Part shown: positions 1 to 11,931 of the stretch, piece by piece
Numbering within the stretch: position 1 is the first letter of the stretch
Layout: each line of letters starts with the position of its first letter
Source of the DNA: Monomorium pharaonis
Taxonomy: Eukaryota; Arthropoda; Insecta; Hymenoptera; Formicidae
Reading direction: 5' to 3'
Length of the DNA stretch: 64,000 bases
NCBI RefSeq assembly: GCF_013373865.1
Contig: NC_050467.1
Location: 25,814,996 to 25,878,995, forward strand
The notes under the pieces: model-generated
Told to the model about the DNA's origin: nothing
Database searches by the model: none
The model's input: only the letters and a program-made list of their open reading frames with translations
Position numbers and translations under genes: made by a program

Positions 1-40
1 AGTTAAACATTTACTCCAAGGAAAAGAAAAAAATTCCTAT
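1..40 (+). CDS. possible end of the preceding TOPAZ1-like exon
   Basis: Frame 3 is open from base 3 and reads a lysine-rich stretch (IYSKEKKKIP). A GT at 41-42 would leave two bases of a codon, which is exactly the phase needed to join the exon starting at 420. The donor is weak (tat/gtaaaa). A second open frame from base 2 also exists but has the wrong phase. Treat as tentative. Confidence 0.3.
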
Positions 41-419
41 GTAAAAAGGTTTTTTGATTATGTAAACTTATACATAGAAAATATAAATATTTAATTTAAT
101 TTTAATAATCCTTATTGTAATCATTTCATTGTTTAGAGTAATTTAATTTTAAAAACTTCCAATATTTTAGTTTAATATATAAGTTTTTAAAATTGTATAA
201 ATTTTTAGCTTAATTAAATCTTAACGCAACTTTTAGCTGAGTTAGTGTTTTGTTTATGTTATTTTTAATGTAACTAAATTAATTTTGTAAAACATTAACT
301 TAGTTTTTAAAAAAATATCAGCTTACTAACCAAATTCTGCAATTCAATAGTAATCTATTATATAAATTATAATACTCAAATGTAATCTCTTGAAACTAAA
401 AATTTACTTGTTCCTGTAG

Positions 420-826
420 CTGTGAAACTACATTTCTAAATGAACAAGACAAATCGAACAAATCTTTACATTCTGATGCACCATATATAATGACTACTAG
501 CAGTTTTAATAAATTTGTGAAACAAAATGCAACTGAGTTTAATAAGGAGTACGCAAAATATGTAGAAAGTAATATACAAACATCGAATAAAACTTGTGAG
601 ACAAATAGAGAAGTTAATCGTCAATTGAGGCAGACTACAGATTGTATGCCCGAAACTACATTAAAAGTAACGTCACTTGAAACTAAAAAAGAAGAAATAT
701 TGAAGTATCCATGGTCAACAAAAATTGATCTTAAGAATATGATCGTAGGATATTGTTTTTGTATATTGAAGAAGGGTATCTGTCACAAATCGATACAGTG
801 TAGATTTCAACACGACGTAAGTATAC

Positions 827-859
<33 letters not shown>

Positions 860-3800
860 TTTTTTAAGATTATATATGGCAATATGTCTGGGGAAAAATG
901 TAAGATGTGATATTAAACGATACATAAAATGAAAATCAAGAATAACAATATTGCATTTAAAGTTTTATTTTTTTATTATAAATGTTTAAATAATTGCGTG
1001 CTTCTGGCATTTTTCATTTCTTAAATTTTCTTTTATCTGTCGAATAATCCTCCTGTATAATCATTTATATACTAACTTGATATAAAATCTCAGTTGCAGA
1101 CTCTCATTAGAACGGTTTGCTCGGAAGATCCTAGAGCGATATTGGATGTGATACGAAATGCACTGCATCTTGGCTATAATTTTTTTTGCAGAAGAATATA
1201 TTTGAATTCAATGGCGAAATTAACGATTGATCAGATTTTAATCATGTATCAAATGTTTCACGAAATTCGTCCTTTTTACTCAAAAGACGAATTTACAATT
1301 GCAGCAAAAAAATACATTATTCACGATGTTATAAATGAACTGTTGAAGCGACAACTGTCATTAAAAACGATTGTGAGCCAAATGATAGAATATATTATGC
1401 TCACCAAAGATCCGATTAATCTTATGAACATGTTAGTGTGCATTGAACAGTACGTGAAACATGGTGAATATTGGAACACTGTAAAATCTTTAATTTTGAG
1501 ATTGCCACCAGATAAATTTATTATCGAGAAGATATTACGCGAGTGCATAGAGAATGAAAACTTAATTGACGTTCAAGACGTTAACAAGAACTTAATAAAT
1601 AAAGTTCATCCTAAGTTAATCTTACAATTAGACAAAAACATATTGGAACGTTTTAAAAGATTGACTGAAAAAGTTGCAAAGAATTCACATTCTACATTAT
1701 TAATTCAAAATTTTGGAGAAAACTTATCGGAAACTATTGCTTCTCCTGATGGAAATACAAATTTATCACAAACAGAATTTCCAAGATATGATGTTACTGT
1801 TGCAAATAAAATTAAAGATCAAGAAACTGAGGTGAATGGAAAAACTTATATTTTGCGACCTATCGGTAATTATTTATTTTGTTGTTGTATGCGAATGTAT
1901 AAAATAAAATGTTTTAAATTAAAATATAATTTAAAAATACAATATTTTTAACTATTCTTATTAGAATATATATATATTTTTTGTAGATGATTTACCAGAA
2001 CCACGATCCATTTATAGAGACCATAATCATCTCTGGAAATTTTATGTGGATTTAGATAGATTTAAAAAGGGACTTTCTCATCAAGATTATGATTATGTTA
2101 TTAAAATTTTAAAAAAATATGCAGAAAAGGATGAAAATACATTCTTTGTTCACTCTTGTTGTAAGATACTTCGAACAGAGGTAAAACGTTCAGAATATCA
2201 CTTAGCAAACATCATACGTCGTACAGGTAATAAATATTTTAATACTACACAAAGTACTTAAGGTAGAAATGTTAAATAATAAGTTGTATTGTAATATATA
2301 CTATATATATAATCTTTATCACCTTATCTCTTCTCCTTATTCAATATCTTATATTGATGATCAACTAATTATTAATAAAGACGACCAACTTCTATATCTA
2401 TAATCATATATATATATATATATATAGAAATACAACTTATATGTAAACCAATGCACGTGATGTACATTATTTTATAGATTTTAAGTATTAAAAATTAAAC
2501 TGATATAATAAAAGATATAATTTTATACTAACAATTAAAACTTTGTACTTTTTTTACTTTATAATATTCCAAAGCATTTTTTTCATTTAATACAAATTAT
2601 AAAAGAATGTCTCTTATTGGTTAAATAACTCTTACAATTATGTATTGGAGAGAGAGAGATATATATATATATATTATGTATCACACATGTAACGTATTAT
2701 AATAAAATAAATGAAATATTAATAAACAATTTTTAACTGCAAATTTTATTTATAATCACCTAATTCGTCCATTTGGGTCTTTCAGTTCACATGGATATCT
2801 TCGGTATTCTAGGTAAAATGTTGTTTGATATAGGATTAGACATTTTGACTAGTTTAGTGGACACAGAAGCCTGGGGACTTGCACTGTGGTTAATTCAATC
2901 ACTTAATATACACGATTTACCTTGTAATGCTGAATATTTTTTGTTATCGGCTGAGATTTATTTAGCTAACAAAAAGGCAGTAAAAGCATATGATTTACTT
3001 AAATGTGAGTTTACAGAGATAAATTATCTTTTTAAACATTTTAATTGCGTATAAATTATGAAAAGTGTTGACAATATACATACATATATTATTTAAAATA
3101 TAAATTAATATAAAATATTTTAATGTTTGATCGATTTCTAATGAATATTGTTAATTATACAAAATATAAAGTATTGACATGTGAAATACATTTCAAATTA
3201 TTTCTTCTCTTTCATTTGTTTTCTATTAATACATTATTCACTCCTTTTTTTTCAGACAAAAATATTATATGTACTAGTCGTGATAAGTGGTACGTTAAAA
3301 GTACCATTACTGATGAGCACGTACGGAACAAAATAATGTATATACTATTGGATTTATTTTGTAATGAATTTGTCGAACATGCTTTCTGCCTTTTTCAATT
3401 TTTACTTAAAGATCAATGCAGTCAATATTACCCAATAGGTATAGTGGAATTTTATGTACACATATTCTCGTGATTCATCATATTTGCATCAAAAATTTAT
3501 AATTATACTTATATCGTATTCTTAATATTATAACAAAAATTTTATACTTACCGTTTTTAGATTTATCTCGTTATGTGGACAAGTTAATAACTGTGTTTTT
3601 ATCAAGAAAAGATACGAATTTAATCGCAGAAATGGCCAACCTAATACTTAAATATACTTTTGCGTTAAATACAGTAACGTGTCGTGCGCTAATTTCAACA
3701 TTGATTCACATGGACAAAAATCTAGCCTGTCAGTTATACAATTACGCAGAAGGTGTAGGCATCTATTCTACTATAAAGGTAAATATATAATAGACTTTTT

Positions 3801-4471
3801 ATTTACAGATATAAACAATAAACAAGTATAAAATTTATTAATTGGTGAAAAATATTTTTCTCTAATATATTTTATATTTTTTTCTTAAAAAATGCTAGTC
3901 ATTCTTAAATTGCTTATAGATATTTATTAAATTTCTTAATATGTTTGTTATATATTCACACAATATAGTTGTGGCCAATCACATACATCATTATAAATAC
4001 TGATTTAACAGAAGAAGAAATATATCTTACATTTCTACAATTATTAAAAACTCTCGCAATAAATCTTGGACATGCAATTGAATTTGTTAAACCACAACAA
4101 ATTAAAGTGTATCTAGTCTTGGAGGTAAGCACATTTTTATAAACATAACTTTTATAAATTGTACTTTACATTTTTTACATATTAATCTGCATGCATTAAC
4201 AAAAATAGTATTTATTCTAATTATTTATACTGTCTTTCATACATCTTATGCTATTAATTTACAGATAAAGTCGATTAATAAACAGTTTTATTGTGCAGAA
4301 TCGCAGAACTATTTTAACAATAAAGCTCTTACAAACATAAAGACATTAGTCAGAAACGTTTTAAAAAAACGATTTGATCCAGCTATATTATTAATAGCAG
4401 GTAAAGGACGAATGTATAAATTACAAAGTAAAAGTGTTATAAATTATTTACAGACCGAACATTGTAACTAA
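420..4471 (+). CDS. TOPAZ1: TOPAZ1-like protein, 3' eight exons (5' end outside window)
   Basis: Exons read from GT/AG borders with matching phase: 420-816, 1094-1865, 1987-2226, 2786-3004, 3256-3438, 3561-3778, 3969-4124, 4265-4471 (TAA), about 796 residues visible. A CCCH zinc finger (C-x8-C-x5-C-x3-H, 754-813) is followed by a long helix-rich region without signal peptide or membrane segment. The C-terminal 150 residues (GIYSTIK, LTEEEIYLTF, KRFDPAILL, INYLQTE) resemble, from memory, the end of vertebrate TOPAZ1, including the order GIY, acidic LTE/LSE helix, DP-(I/L)-L and a final tryptophan/tyrosine-leucine helix. Vertebrate TOPAZ1 is germ-cell specific and needed for male meiosis; molecular activity is unknown. 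The open frame continues upstream of the ATG at 490 to an acceptor at 418-419, so that ATG is probably internal. The identification rests on remembered family features, not a search. Exon borders are inferred; exon 2 could also start at 1100. Confidence 0.7.
754..813 (+). other. CCCH zinc finger of the TOPAZ1-like protein
   Basis: Within the first visible exon the residues are C, 8 residues, C, 5 residues, C, 3 residues, H. This is the classical spacing of RNA-binding CCCH fingers (tristetraprolin type). A further cysteine lies two residues after the first one, inside the x8 loop. The exon ends one codon after the histidine. Confidence 0.8.
841..867. repeat. poly-T tract after (TA)n
   Basis: An (AT)n run from about 824 leads into an uninterrupted T run of about 24 bases, just inside the intron after the zinc-finger exon. 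It makes the apparent open frame run on in TTT codons, which is not coding. Confidence 0.9.
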
Positions 4472-4731
4472 TATCATGCGTTTTACTTTCGGACAATAGT
4501 GCATTAATAGTGCACAATGCAAATTATCTATTCATTAATATTAATTAATACTCGAACATTGCACCTTATCCGAAGGATATTTGTGCAACGCGACAACGTA
4601 TTTGGATAATTTTGTATGTGTAATTATTAGTACCTATGTCTAAGTACAGAAAGAAAGACAAAAAGTACCAAGACACAAGGTATAATTTGATTTAAAACTG
4701 AAAAAAAGTTATTTTATTTTATGATGACGAG

Positions 4732-4780
<49 letters not shown>

Positions 4781-5498
4781 CACATATATGTTTTACACGT
4801 ATTATTTAGTTCGATTAAAAGTTCGAAAATCTTGTAACTATTAAATGTGGATACATGAATTAAAAAACGTATGCACAGTGCTTAGAAAATATAGTGACTT
4901 TCCTACATTTTTATTTATAATTTTTTTATATTCTTGAATTATGTGACATGTTTAAAATGTTAAGTACAGTTTTATTAATTTTTTTTATGCCACAATTTTT
5001 GTAACTTTATTAATCATCGTGTAGAGACATAGATATATTGTCACATATAATTTTATATATAAATTATCTAAACGTATATATACATTTTTATCTAAACTTT
5101 CTTACGATTATTTACTTTGTCTATGTATAAAATTATACGTAATAAAGCAAAGAATATGAATAAATAAAGTTAAGAATTTTTGTACACACAATTAGTATAT
5201 TAGTATATTTTTCAGGCCTGAGAAAATAATATGATTATATATAAATATATATAATTTCAAAATTCCATAATAAATATATTTCAAATCACAACTTCTCCTA
5301 TTTTATAATTATATATAAATTTATTTAAACTATTTTTATCATATTTTTGGATAATCGATTATTGCATTAAAGTTTTTTAGTATAGTATGTAATGTTTTTT
5401 AGTATGTAAAGAAAATATTTTATATACAAAGGAACACAGTGATAATAGTTGTTGCACAAGTTATTATGAATGTGTTTCATTTTAATAGCACGAAAAAA

Positions 5499-5532
<34 letters not shown>

Positions 5533-5661
5533 GCGTTCGTGCGTGCGTGCGCACGTACACTCTTTATGAAACTCAATTTACCATGTATAAGTAAAAGATT
5601 TCTTATCAATAAATTTTTTTTAATATAACCAATAAGTACAATGCGCATATCTGCATAAAAC
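4472..5661. other. intergenic space between convergent genes
   Basis: AT-rich DNA between the TOPAZ1-like stop and the TMEM230 stop on the other strand. It should hold both 3' UTRs. AATAAA-type signals for the plus gene occur near 5141 and 5158. It contains a pure (TA)n tract at 4734-4776 and a (TG)n tract at 5500-5527 that decays into TGCG units to about 5554. No coding signal seen. Confidence 0.6.
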
Positions 5662-6871
5662 TTAATCAAACTCAGGTATATCGTCAAATGAATAACCAGG
5701 TACTTTTTGATACGCTAAAATAGCCACCCTCATGTGATAAGCCCCTGGTATGAACATCAAGGCCCCTAAAATTATCACTGGCCACATCCGATCTGAATAC
5801 TGCAATGTAATCATGATTTTTATTTTAACAATATATCATTTTGACAGTACTAAAATAATTTCAGTACATTTTCATATCTTTATCTATTATGTCATATCGT
5901 TAAAGAGTTTCTCCATCTTAAAATAGCAGAGAAAAATTAGAAAATCTTTTTATTTTGGAATACTTTTTAGTATAAATTATTGATCAATATTTTTGTAAAT
6001 TATTGATAAATATTCATATGTAAAAAACCTGAAAAAGAATTGTATACAGTAATGATTTAAAATTTAAATATAGAAATGTAATTTGTTACATTTAAATTTT
6101 AAATGTAACAAATTACGTATCCTTTTTTTATTTACATACTATCACATTTAGAAAATTGTATAATTCGTGAACATATCATATTCTTATATTAACATATGGT
6201 CAAAACTTCATTCTTTTAATTCCAAAATAATTTTATGAATGTTTTTCCAAGATTGAATTACTCGAAACTTTCCAAAACTATCTCAACAATATTTGAAAAG
6301 TTATTTTTTAAAAATTATACAGTATTACAGTCAAAAAATTGAAAAATTTTAGGCATGCCCTGTAATTATAAACTTGTTCTTAAAATTTGATCAACTTATT
6401 ATGTGAAGAGACTGAATATTCTCAAAATTATTATGTGGAAGTTGTTACAGCACAATAGTAATTTTGTACAATCTACAACAGTAAAATAAATCTTACTTTT
6501 GAATCAATGTGTCCACTCACAATCAAGCTTCCTATAATGAGCATAATGGTCCCTCCAACAAATAAGAGAGCAGCTAATGTAATAGCCTTCCATGGTATCT
6601 TCACTGGTGGACTTACAAACTTAAAATTTTAAAAATATCACTTTTACTGTCTGCATAAAACATTTTAAACATTTGATGTAAATTAATTAAACATTAAATA
6701 TATAAAAAATTCTTAAGCATAGTATAAAGTATACTTTATGATAAATGCCAAGTCATTATATTGCATTTTTCAACTCACCTGCGAATCAAAGAAACCATTA
6801 TCGGTTTCTGTAAGTTGTGTATAATCCACGTTGTCAAATTGTCTGTCACTTCGAACTTTCTTCCTGCACAT
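5662..6871 (-). CDS. TMEM230: TMEM230, two-pass vesicle membrane protein
   Basis: Three coding exons on the minus strand, all phase 0: 6871-6779 (31 codons), 6619-6497 (41 codons), 5799-5662 (45 codons plus TAA), giving 117 residues against about 120 in vertebrates. The N-terminal cytosolic part ends in DYTQLTETDNGFFD, matching the family pattern. Then PPVKIPWKA leads into membrane segment 1 (about residues 43-66, ending IIGSLIVSG). Segment 2 (about 77-100) contains GALMFIPGAYHMRVA, and the tail is GYSFDDIPEFD, the diagnostic TMEM230 ending. In mammals the protein sits in endosomal, synaptic and secretory vesicles and affects their trafficking. Exon 2 must start at 6619: the nearer AG at 6612 would break the frame. 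The ATG at 6869-6871 is the first in an exon that begins at 6891, so an upstream leader exon is expected. Confidence 0.93.
6078..6116. repeat. 39-bp perfect palindrome in TMEM230 intron
   Basis: Two 19-base arms (left begins GTAATTTGTTACATTTAAA) are exact reverse complements separated by one T. No coding sequence overlaps it. Confidence 0.9.
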
Positions 6872-7496
6872 ACTCGCTTTATCGATATAATCTAAACAAA
6901 ATTAAAAATATGCTATATGATTTATTTGTCATGAATAGAATTGTTTATCACAAAAAAATTTCATGAAACTTGAAAAATTTAATTAGTTAAGTATAATTAT
7001 ATATAATATGATCTTTAAGTATTCTAAAAGATTTTAAAGGATGTGATATCAATTCAAGAACTGATATGTAACTATAATTTTTTTTAATCCATTGATTGAT
7101 AAAGCAACGAGTCAAAAAACACTTTATATGTCTAACAATGTAACGTGTTTAACTTCAAAGATCAAGAGTGTCAAAGTTCAATAAAACATTGTTTTTTTTC
7201 CAGAAATTGTGAACCACTATCGTTTTGACATATATATGTAGTTTATTTAATAATATAACTTCGATTTTATCCCTAATTTACTAGTATATTATGTTAAATA
7301 TAAAAAAAATAAAAGTGTAAAAAATACAATATATAGCTTTTCTGATTAAATTTGGATTTTTATTTACACGTATAACAAATTGTTTTTTAGATAAGTATGG
7401 TGATTAGCATATAAAGGAGTATGTATGTTCTACAAAATCAAATGACAACTTGGCAATGAACTATTCTGCTTCATTCAATCTATACTTTCGTAATTA

Positions 7497-7697
7497 ATGC
7501 CTAATTATATTGTTCAGAGAAAGATGTTAGCGCAACAAATACCAATTCTACATGCAATTTTATATGGAATTAATTATTTAAACGATATCTACATTGTATT
7601 AATTTCGACGGATCCAAATGACCAAAAATGGGAACATTTAGCAAAGTTAGCTTATTCAATAAGATGTAATCATGTAGGTCGGAAATTTGATTCTTGA
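7497..7697 (+). CDS. unassigned small ORF or single exon, nested opposite TMEM230
   Basis: An open frame of 66 codons in very AT-rich DNA on the strand opposite TMEM230, upstream of its coding exons. The protein reads like real coding sequence (ILHAILYGINYLNDIYIVLI then STDPNDQKWEHLAKLAYSIR), with a hydrophobic stretch followed by an amphipathic segment. An AG near 7515 and a possible donor at about 7674 (CAT/GTAGGT) would fit an internal exon from 7516 to about 7673. An in-frame stop lies just upstream of the ATG. I do not recognise the family. It could be a small gene, one exon of an unseen gene, or a fossil. Confidence 0.35.
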   Translation: MPNYIVQRKMLAQQIPILHAILYGINYLNDIYIVLISTDPNDQKWEHLAKLAYSIRCNHVGRKFDS

Positions 7698-7910
7698 TTA
7701 TGCAAACATTCGACGATATTTCATGGGAAATATTACACAATTAAATATCACGCAACTCAAAAATAAAACAATACTTATGAATTTTTTAAGTTCTTTTTCT
7801 TTTTTTTTTAATCTAATATTGCATTAAGTGATGAAGAATCGTTTGTTCGTGCATATAAGATATTGGATAAATATTAAGAATGATACACTTATATATAGAC
7901 GTATATATAC

Positions 7911-8110
7911 CAGAAAATTATTTCGCGGTGCTCATATTCACGCGTTGGAAAGAGCTTTTCATAAATGAATATACACCACGTCGTCCAAAACGTCACATCA
8001 AACGTATAAGTACTTGATAGTACATCACTATCGTTCAACACCAAAAATAACAGGCAATAACAGGTACGAGAGGTAGTGTGTTCATCGAGTCATTCAAAGA
8101 TGGCGTCATT
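7911..8110 (-). promoter_or_regulatory. candidate TMEM230 leader exon and promoter
   Basis: TMEM230 needs a leader exon upstream of the acceptor at 6892-6893. The GC content rises here, a possible minus-strand donor (CTG/GTATAT) lies at about 7909-7911, and a YY1/Pho-like core (CAAAGATGGCGTC, plus strand, 8095-8107) is present; such sites are common at housekeeping start sites. The leader would be noncoding, with a short upstream ORF. Inference from position only. Confidence 0.3.
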
Positions 8111-9930
8111 ATATTCGCTGTCCATTACTGCTATCTATGATCGACAAAATGCAAGCTAACTACTACTAGTTAAAATCATTACTTATAATTATTTATTATT
8201 AACAATATAACCAAAAGAATCGTCAATTTTTAATTAAAAAAGAGAATTCTGGTAAGAATTGAATATACTGAATGAAGAGCTACATATTGAATACTCTTAT
8301 TTCTTTTATACAGTCTTTTATACAGTTACAGTACTCTCAGTTATTACACGCCCAAAAAGTTGATTTTTAAAAAATGATAAAAATGTTATAAAATTTAAAA
8401 CATTCAAATCGGAAAATTTTAATTTTTTAATTATGTCGTTGCAATATATAACAACATAGAACAATGTGTGAAATTCTAAGATAAAATTTTTATTTTTATA
8501 ATTTCCAAAGAAAACTTACAAAATCTAAAAAAGTTTAAGACAAGTAGAAAAAGTAACTTTGCAATTGTTGTAAAAAAATCCTTTTATACAATTTGATTTA
8601 TACATTTAGATTCGACGGGAACTAAGGGCAAGAACTAATTACATTAAAAAATTTTACGACACTTGCAAAGCTACTTTTTCTGCTGAACACAGTCGATGTT
8701 CTTAAAAATATTTTAAAACACATTAAAAAATATATTAAAATTAGCAAGTTAAATTTTTATATTTAAAAAATTCAATAATTTAAAAAACACTTTGATATTT
8801 AAAAAACATTTGTCATAATTTATTATTATAATTATTATAATATTTATAAAAGTTTGTTTTAACAGTAAAAATTTTTATTTTAACAGAGAAAATTGAAGAG
8901 AGAAAATATGTAAAATTAAATGTTTTTTTTATTATATAGATGTAGTAATTCCCTTAATGTTACATGAAATATTAACAATCAGGAAATGCAATTTTTTATG
9001 TTGGGTTTGTAATACTTTAGCCCTTGAATATTTTTACGTATGTAGAATTCTTCACATTTTAATTACTTTTGCTTTTATTTTTGTTATTTTTAAGATTTAT
9101 TTTGTTTTATTATAACTATTGTATTATTATATAGAAATTAGAAACCTTTTCTTACAATAGAAATAAATTCATTTTTACATATAAATACCACAAAAAATAC
9201 ACCAAAATAACTTTTTTATTATCCTAGTATCAGTAAATTGTAAATCGACCTACCTAACGAGGAAAAATCAAATGTTTTAACTATATCTATACATCATATT
9301 AACATGGCATCTGATTTAAACTGCAAGTTCGTTCGCGCGATTATTCTTTCATTTCATAGCAAAAATCGAAAGAGAAATATGATAACTATCAATGATTAAT
9401 AAACATCCCTAACATCCTTTTCAATATGACTTAAAAAAAAACACTGCGCGATCTATCCAAGTTAGAAATTTGCAGTTGCATGCGTAAAAAAAGAAAATAG
9501 CCAACCGATTATAAATTTCGGTTAAATCATTAAACCCTGGATATCTATTGCAGGTGAGAAGGATTTTCACCCAAATAAAAAGCTAATTTAAATTTAATAA
9601 AGATTTCGTTATTAAAATTTTAGATTAGAATGAAGTTTAATAAGGATTTGTTTATATTAAATATTAAAGTGTTAATTTAATTATTTTAACACATCTTGTA
9701 ATCTATAAAGTAAAAAAAAGTATTTAAGAAAATGTTTAAAAATGTAAGAAAAAATCTTAATTTTGTGATGAATTTTTATCCAGAATATTGTTCATAAAAA
9801 GAAAATGTGTAACACTCCATGGAATAACACTCCAGAATTAAAGTTCTCTATTAAAATAAGCGGCAAGGAAAATGGCCCAAGCAGCACCATGTACGGATTT
9901 TGGACATTTATGTTGAGAAAATATTCCGCA
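8111..9930. other. AT-rich noncoding stretch
   Basis: No open frame with coding character. The one clear structure is an inverted repeat at 8544-8579 and 8648-8683. The rest is A/T-rich sequence. Confidence 0.6.
8544..8683. mobile_element. short inverted-repeat element (MITE-like)
   Basis: The left arm begins GTAGAAAAAGTAACTTTGCA; the right arm, read as reverse complement, begins GCAGAAAAAGTAGCTTTGCA. About 35 bases pair with a few mismatches, enclosing roughly 70 bases. No coding capacity. No second copy noticed. Confidence 0.5.
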
Positions 9931-10480
9931 TATGGAAACTACTTATCACTCATTGACAGATAAGCCCTAAGGTTAGAGTCGCGCGCTAGTAATCGCTAAC
10001 AATTAAGCGCATATTGCACACATCGAGCTATTCATATTACCGAATATGGATCTCCGATAGTTTGGCATAGTGATGGACGTTGGACGTGTTGCTCGTTGAC
10101 ATAGCAAACCTTAGTGTCGGAGACTTCTTAGCGATTTTGTCTATCAGTTAGCCGAATCGATCTAAAAGAGTACAGGAGGCTGTGCCTGCCTTACTACCCT
10201 GCGTCACGATGCCGATGACAATGCGACGTCGCAGCGTAGAGGGACGCGAGGGTGAATCGCACCTCGCGATGCGCAGTGAACGCTGTTGTGAGCATCCTAT
10301 ATAACAAAATATATCTGAGATATAATCAGATATACATTTTTATGCTTACAATTTTAAGATATGTCTTATGGTCAGATATTCGTAGAATTCTGCAAGGCAT
10401 ATATCATTACTTAATATTACGTATTGTCTGTAAAAGGATATCTCTGGAATATTTGCGTATAATATGGTCAGCCAAATAAA
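9931..10480. other. GC-elevated block with unassigned ORF
   Basis: Between AT-rich flanks, 9960-10290 is clearly richer in G, C and CpG, like an insect promoter or first exon. A 75-codon plus frame (10252-10479) starts in it but runs into AT-rich sequence with isoleucine/tyrosine-heavy composition, so I do not call it a gene. No splice partner identified. 10,480 to 11,200 is AT-rich and empty. Confidence 0.35.
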
Positions 10481-11199
10481 AACATTTATTAAGAAGAAAA
10501 AAATTATTTTACTGCTAGATTTTTTACTGAAACAACAAAATTATTTTAATAAAGTCATCAATTATTAATGTTAATAAAATTAATACAATGCAAGAAAAAA
10601 ATAATTTGTGACAATAATATATATTATTTAAAAAATCAAATAATCTTATCTATTTCTTTAAATAAATAGTTTTGCTAGATTATTTAAAAGCGTGTATTTT
10701 TTTCATTTTTAGTAAATATTATTAAATCTAAAAAAATATTTTTTTCTCTGTAGATAAAATAATGTAGAATTATTATATAGTTTTGACTATTTTAATGCTA
10801 TAATAAAAATTGAAGAGTTTTTTTCAATAACCGACTTAATTGATAGAATATCTACATTGATGGATATAATTTTCTTTTTCATAGTAAGAGAACGATGTCG
10901 ACTGTTTTAGAAATTGATCCGAAACTACACGGCTATTGCACTTTTTTTTAATAATAAGTTTATGACATGACCTATGCAATAGCTGAATCTGCAATCCTGG
11001 CTTCTAATGCAACTCTTTCAGAGGGGTAGAAGTAAAATTGCTCTGCAATTCTGCTAATAAAGGGAGCGAGCAGGATTCCAGAAATCATGCTTCTCTTATA
11101 ATCATCATTGCAATAATGCGTGCGTATACTATTGTTTATCCTTTACAGAGCATTAGCGATTACATGTTTTATATTTTTATATTCTCGGGGGGAAGAAGA

Positions 11200-11931
11200 G
11201 ATGAAGTGAGGTAGGGTTAACAGTCACCAGAGTCGAGTGTCAAGTCTGTAAATTCTGTCGCCCGTAGACATAAACTTGACATTCGTGTGCGTGTCGCTTT
11301 TAACGATTTGTCTTGTGCCACCTTTGTAGCTATAATTACGAACTGACTTTGGCCCATACGCGCGTTACAGCTGTGCATCTCGAATGGGATCGGTGAAATT
11401 ATCTACGTTATGACGGCCCTGCGAGGGAAGACCTTCTAAGGGCGCTGACGGTTTGAACCGCGGCACTGGCGGCGCGGCGCAGCGCGGCGCGACGTCGCGA
11501 CGCCTGCGCGCCTTCAGGGCGACGGCGTTCGGTGCACGTAGGGCGACTCCGAGGTAGCAGTGCGGGTTCAGGGGGCGGCGAGGGTGGGTGCGTTCCTCTT
11601 CCGTTGGAACTACCCCTTGACAACAGCCCGCTTCACCATTCTCAGCCTTGTCGTCGGTGGTGGCGGCGGCGGCGGCGGCGGTGGTGGTGGCGGCGGCGGT
11701 GGTGGCGGCGGCGGTGGCGAGGCTCTGCTCCGCTCCGCTTCGCTTCGCTTCGCATCGCAACACCGCACCGCCGCGGTGGTCCCCACCGAAATCTCGTGTG
11801 CGCGATCAATCGGACTAGTGGTGCGGATCAATCAACGATCCCGGGTGCGAGACGTCGCCGTCGTCCTCCCCGCGGAGAGACGGATCCACACGGCGTGCTC
11901 GGATGTGAACGACAGGCTGCCGCTCGTTCAG
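11200..11931 (+). promoter_or_regulatory. GC-rich promoter / leader exon candidate for the GNAT gene
   Basis: A sharp shift to GC- and CpG-rich sequence with purine/pyrimidine simple repeats. It ends at a good donor (TTCAG/GTAAATCG, GT at 11932). The first coding exon of the acyltransferase has an acceptor one base before its ATG, so a noncoding leader exon upstream is required; this donor is the best candidate. Several long overlapping open frames on both strands here are GC artefacts. Confidence 0.5.
11656..11719. repeat. GGN (GGC/GGT) trinucleotide repeat
   Basis: About 21 units of GGC/GGT. In frame it would read polyglycine on the plus strand and polyproline on the minus strand. It sits inside the candidate leader exon, so it would be a G-rich 5' UTR segment. 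Confidence 0.85.
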
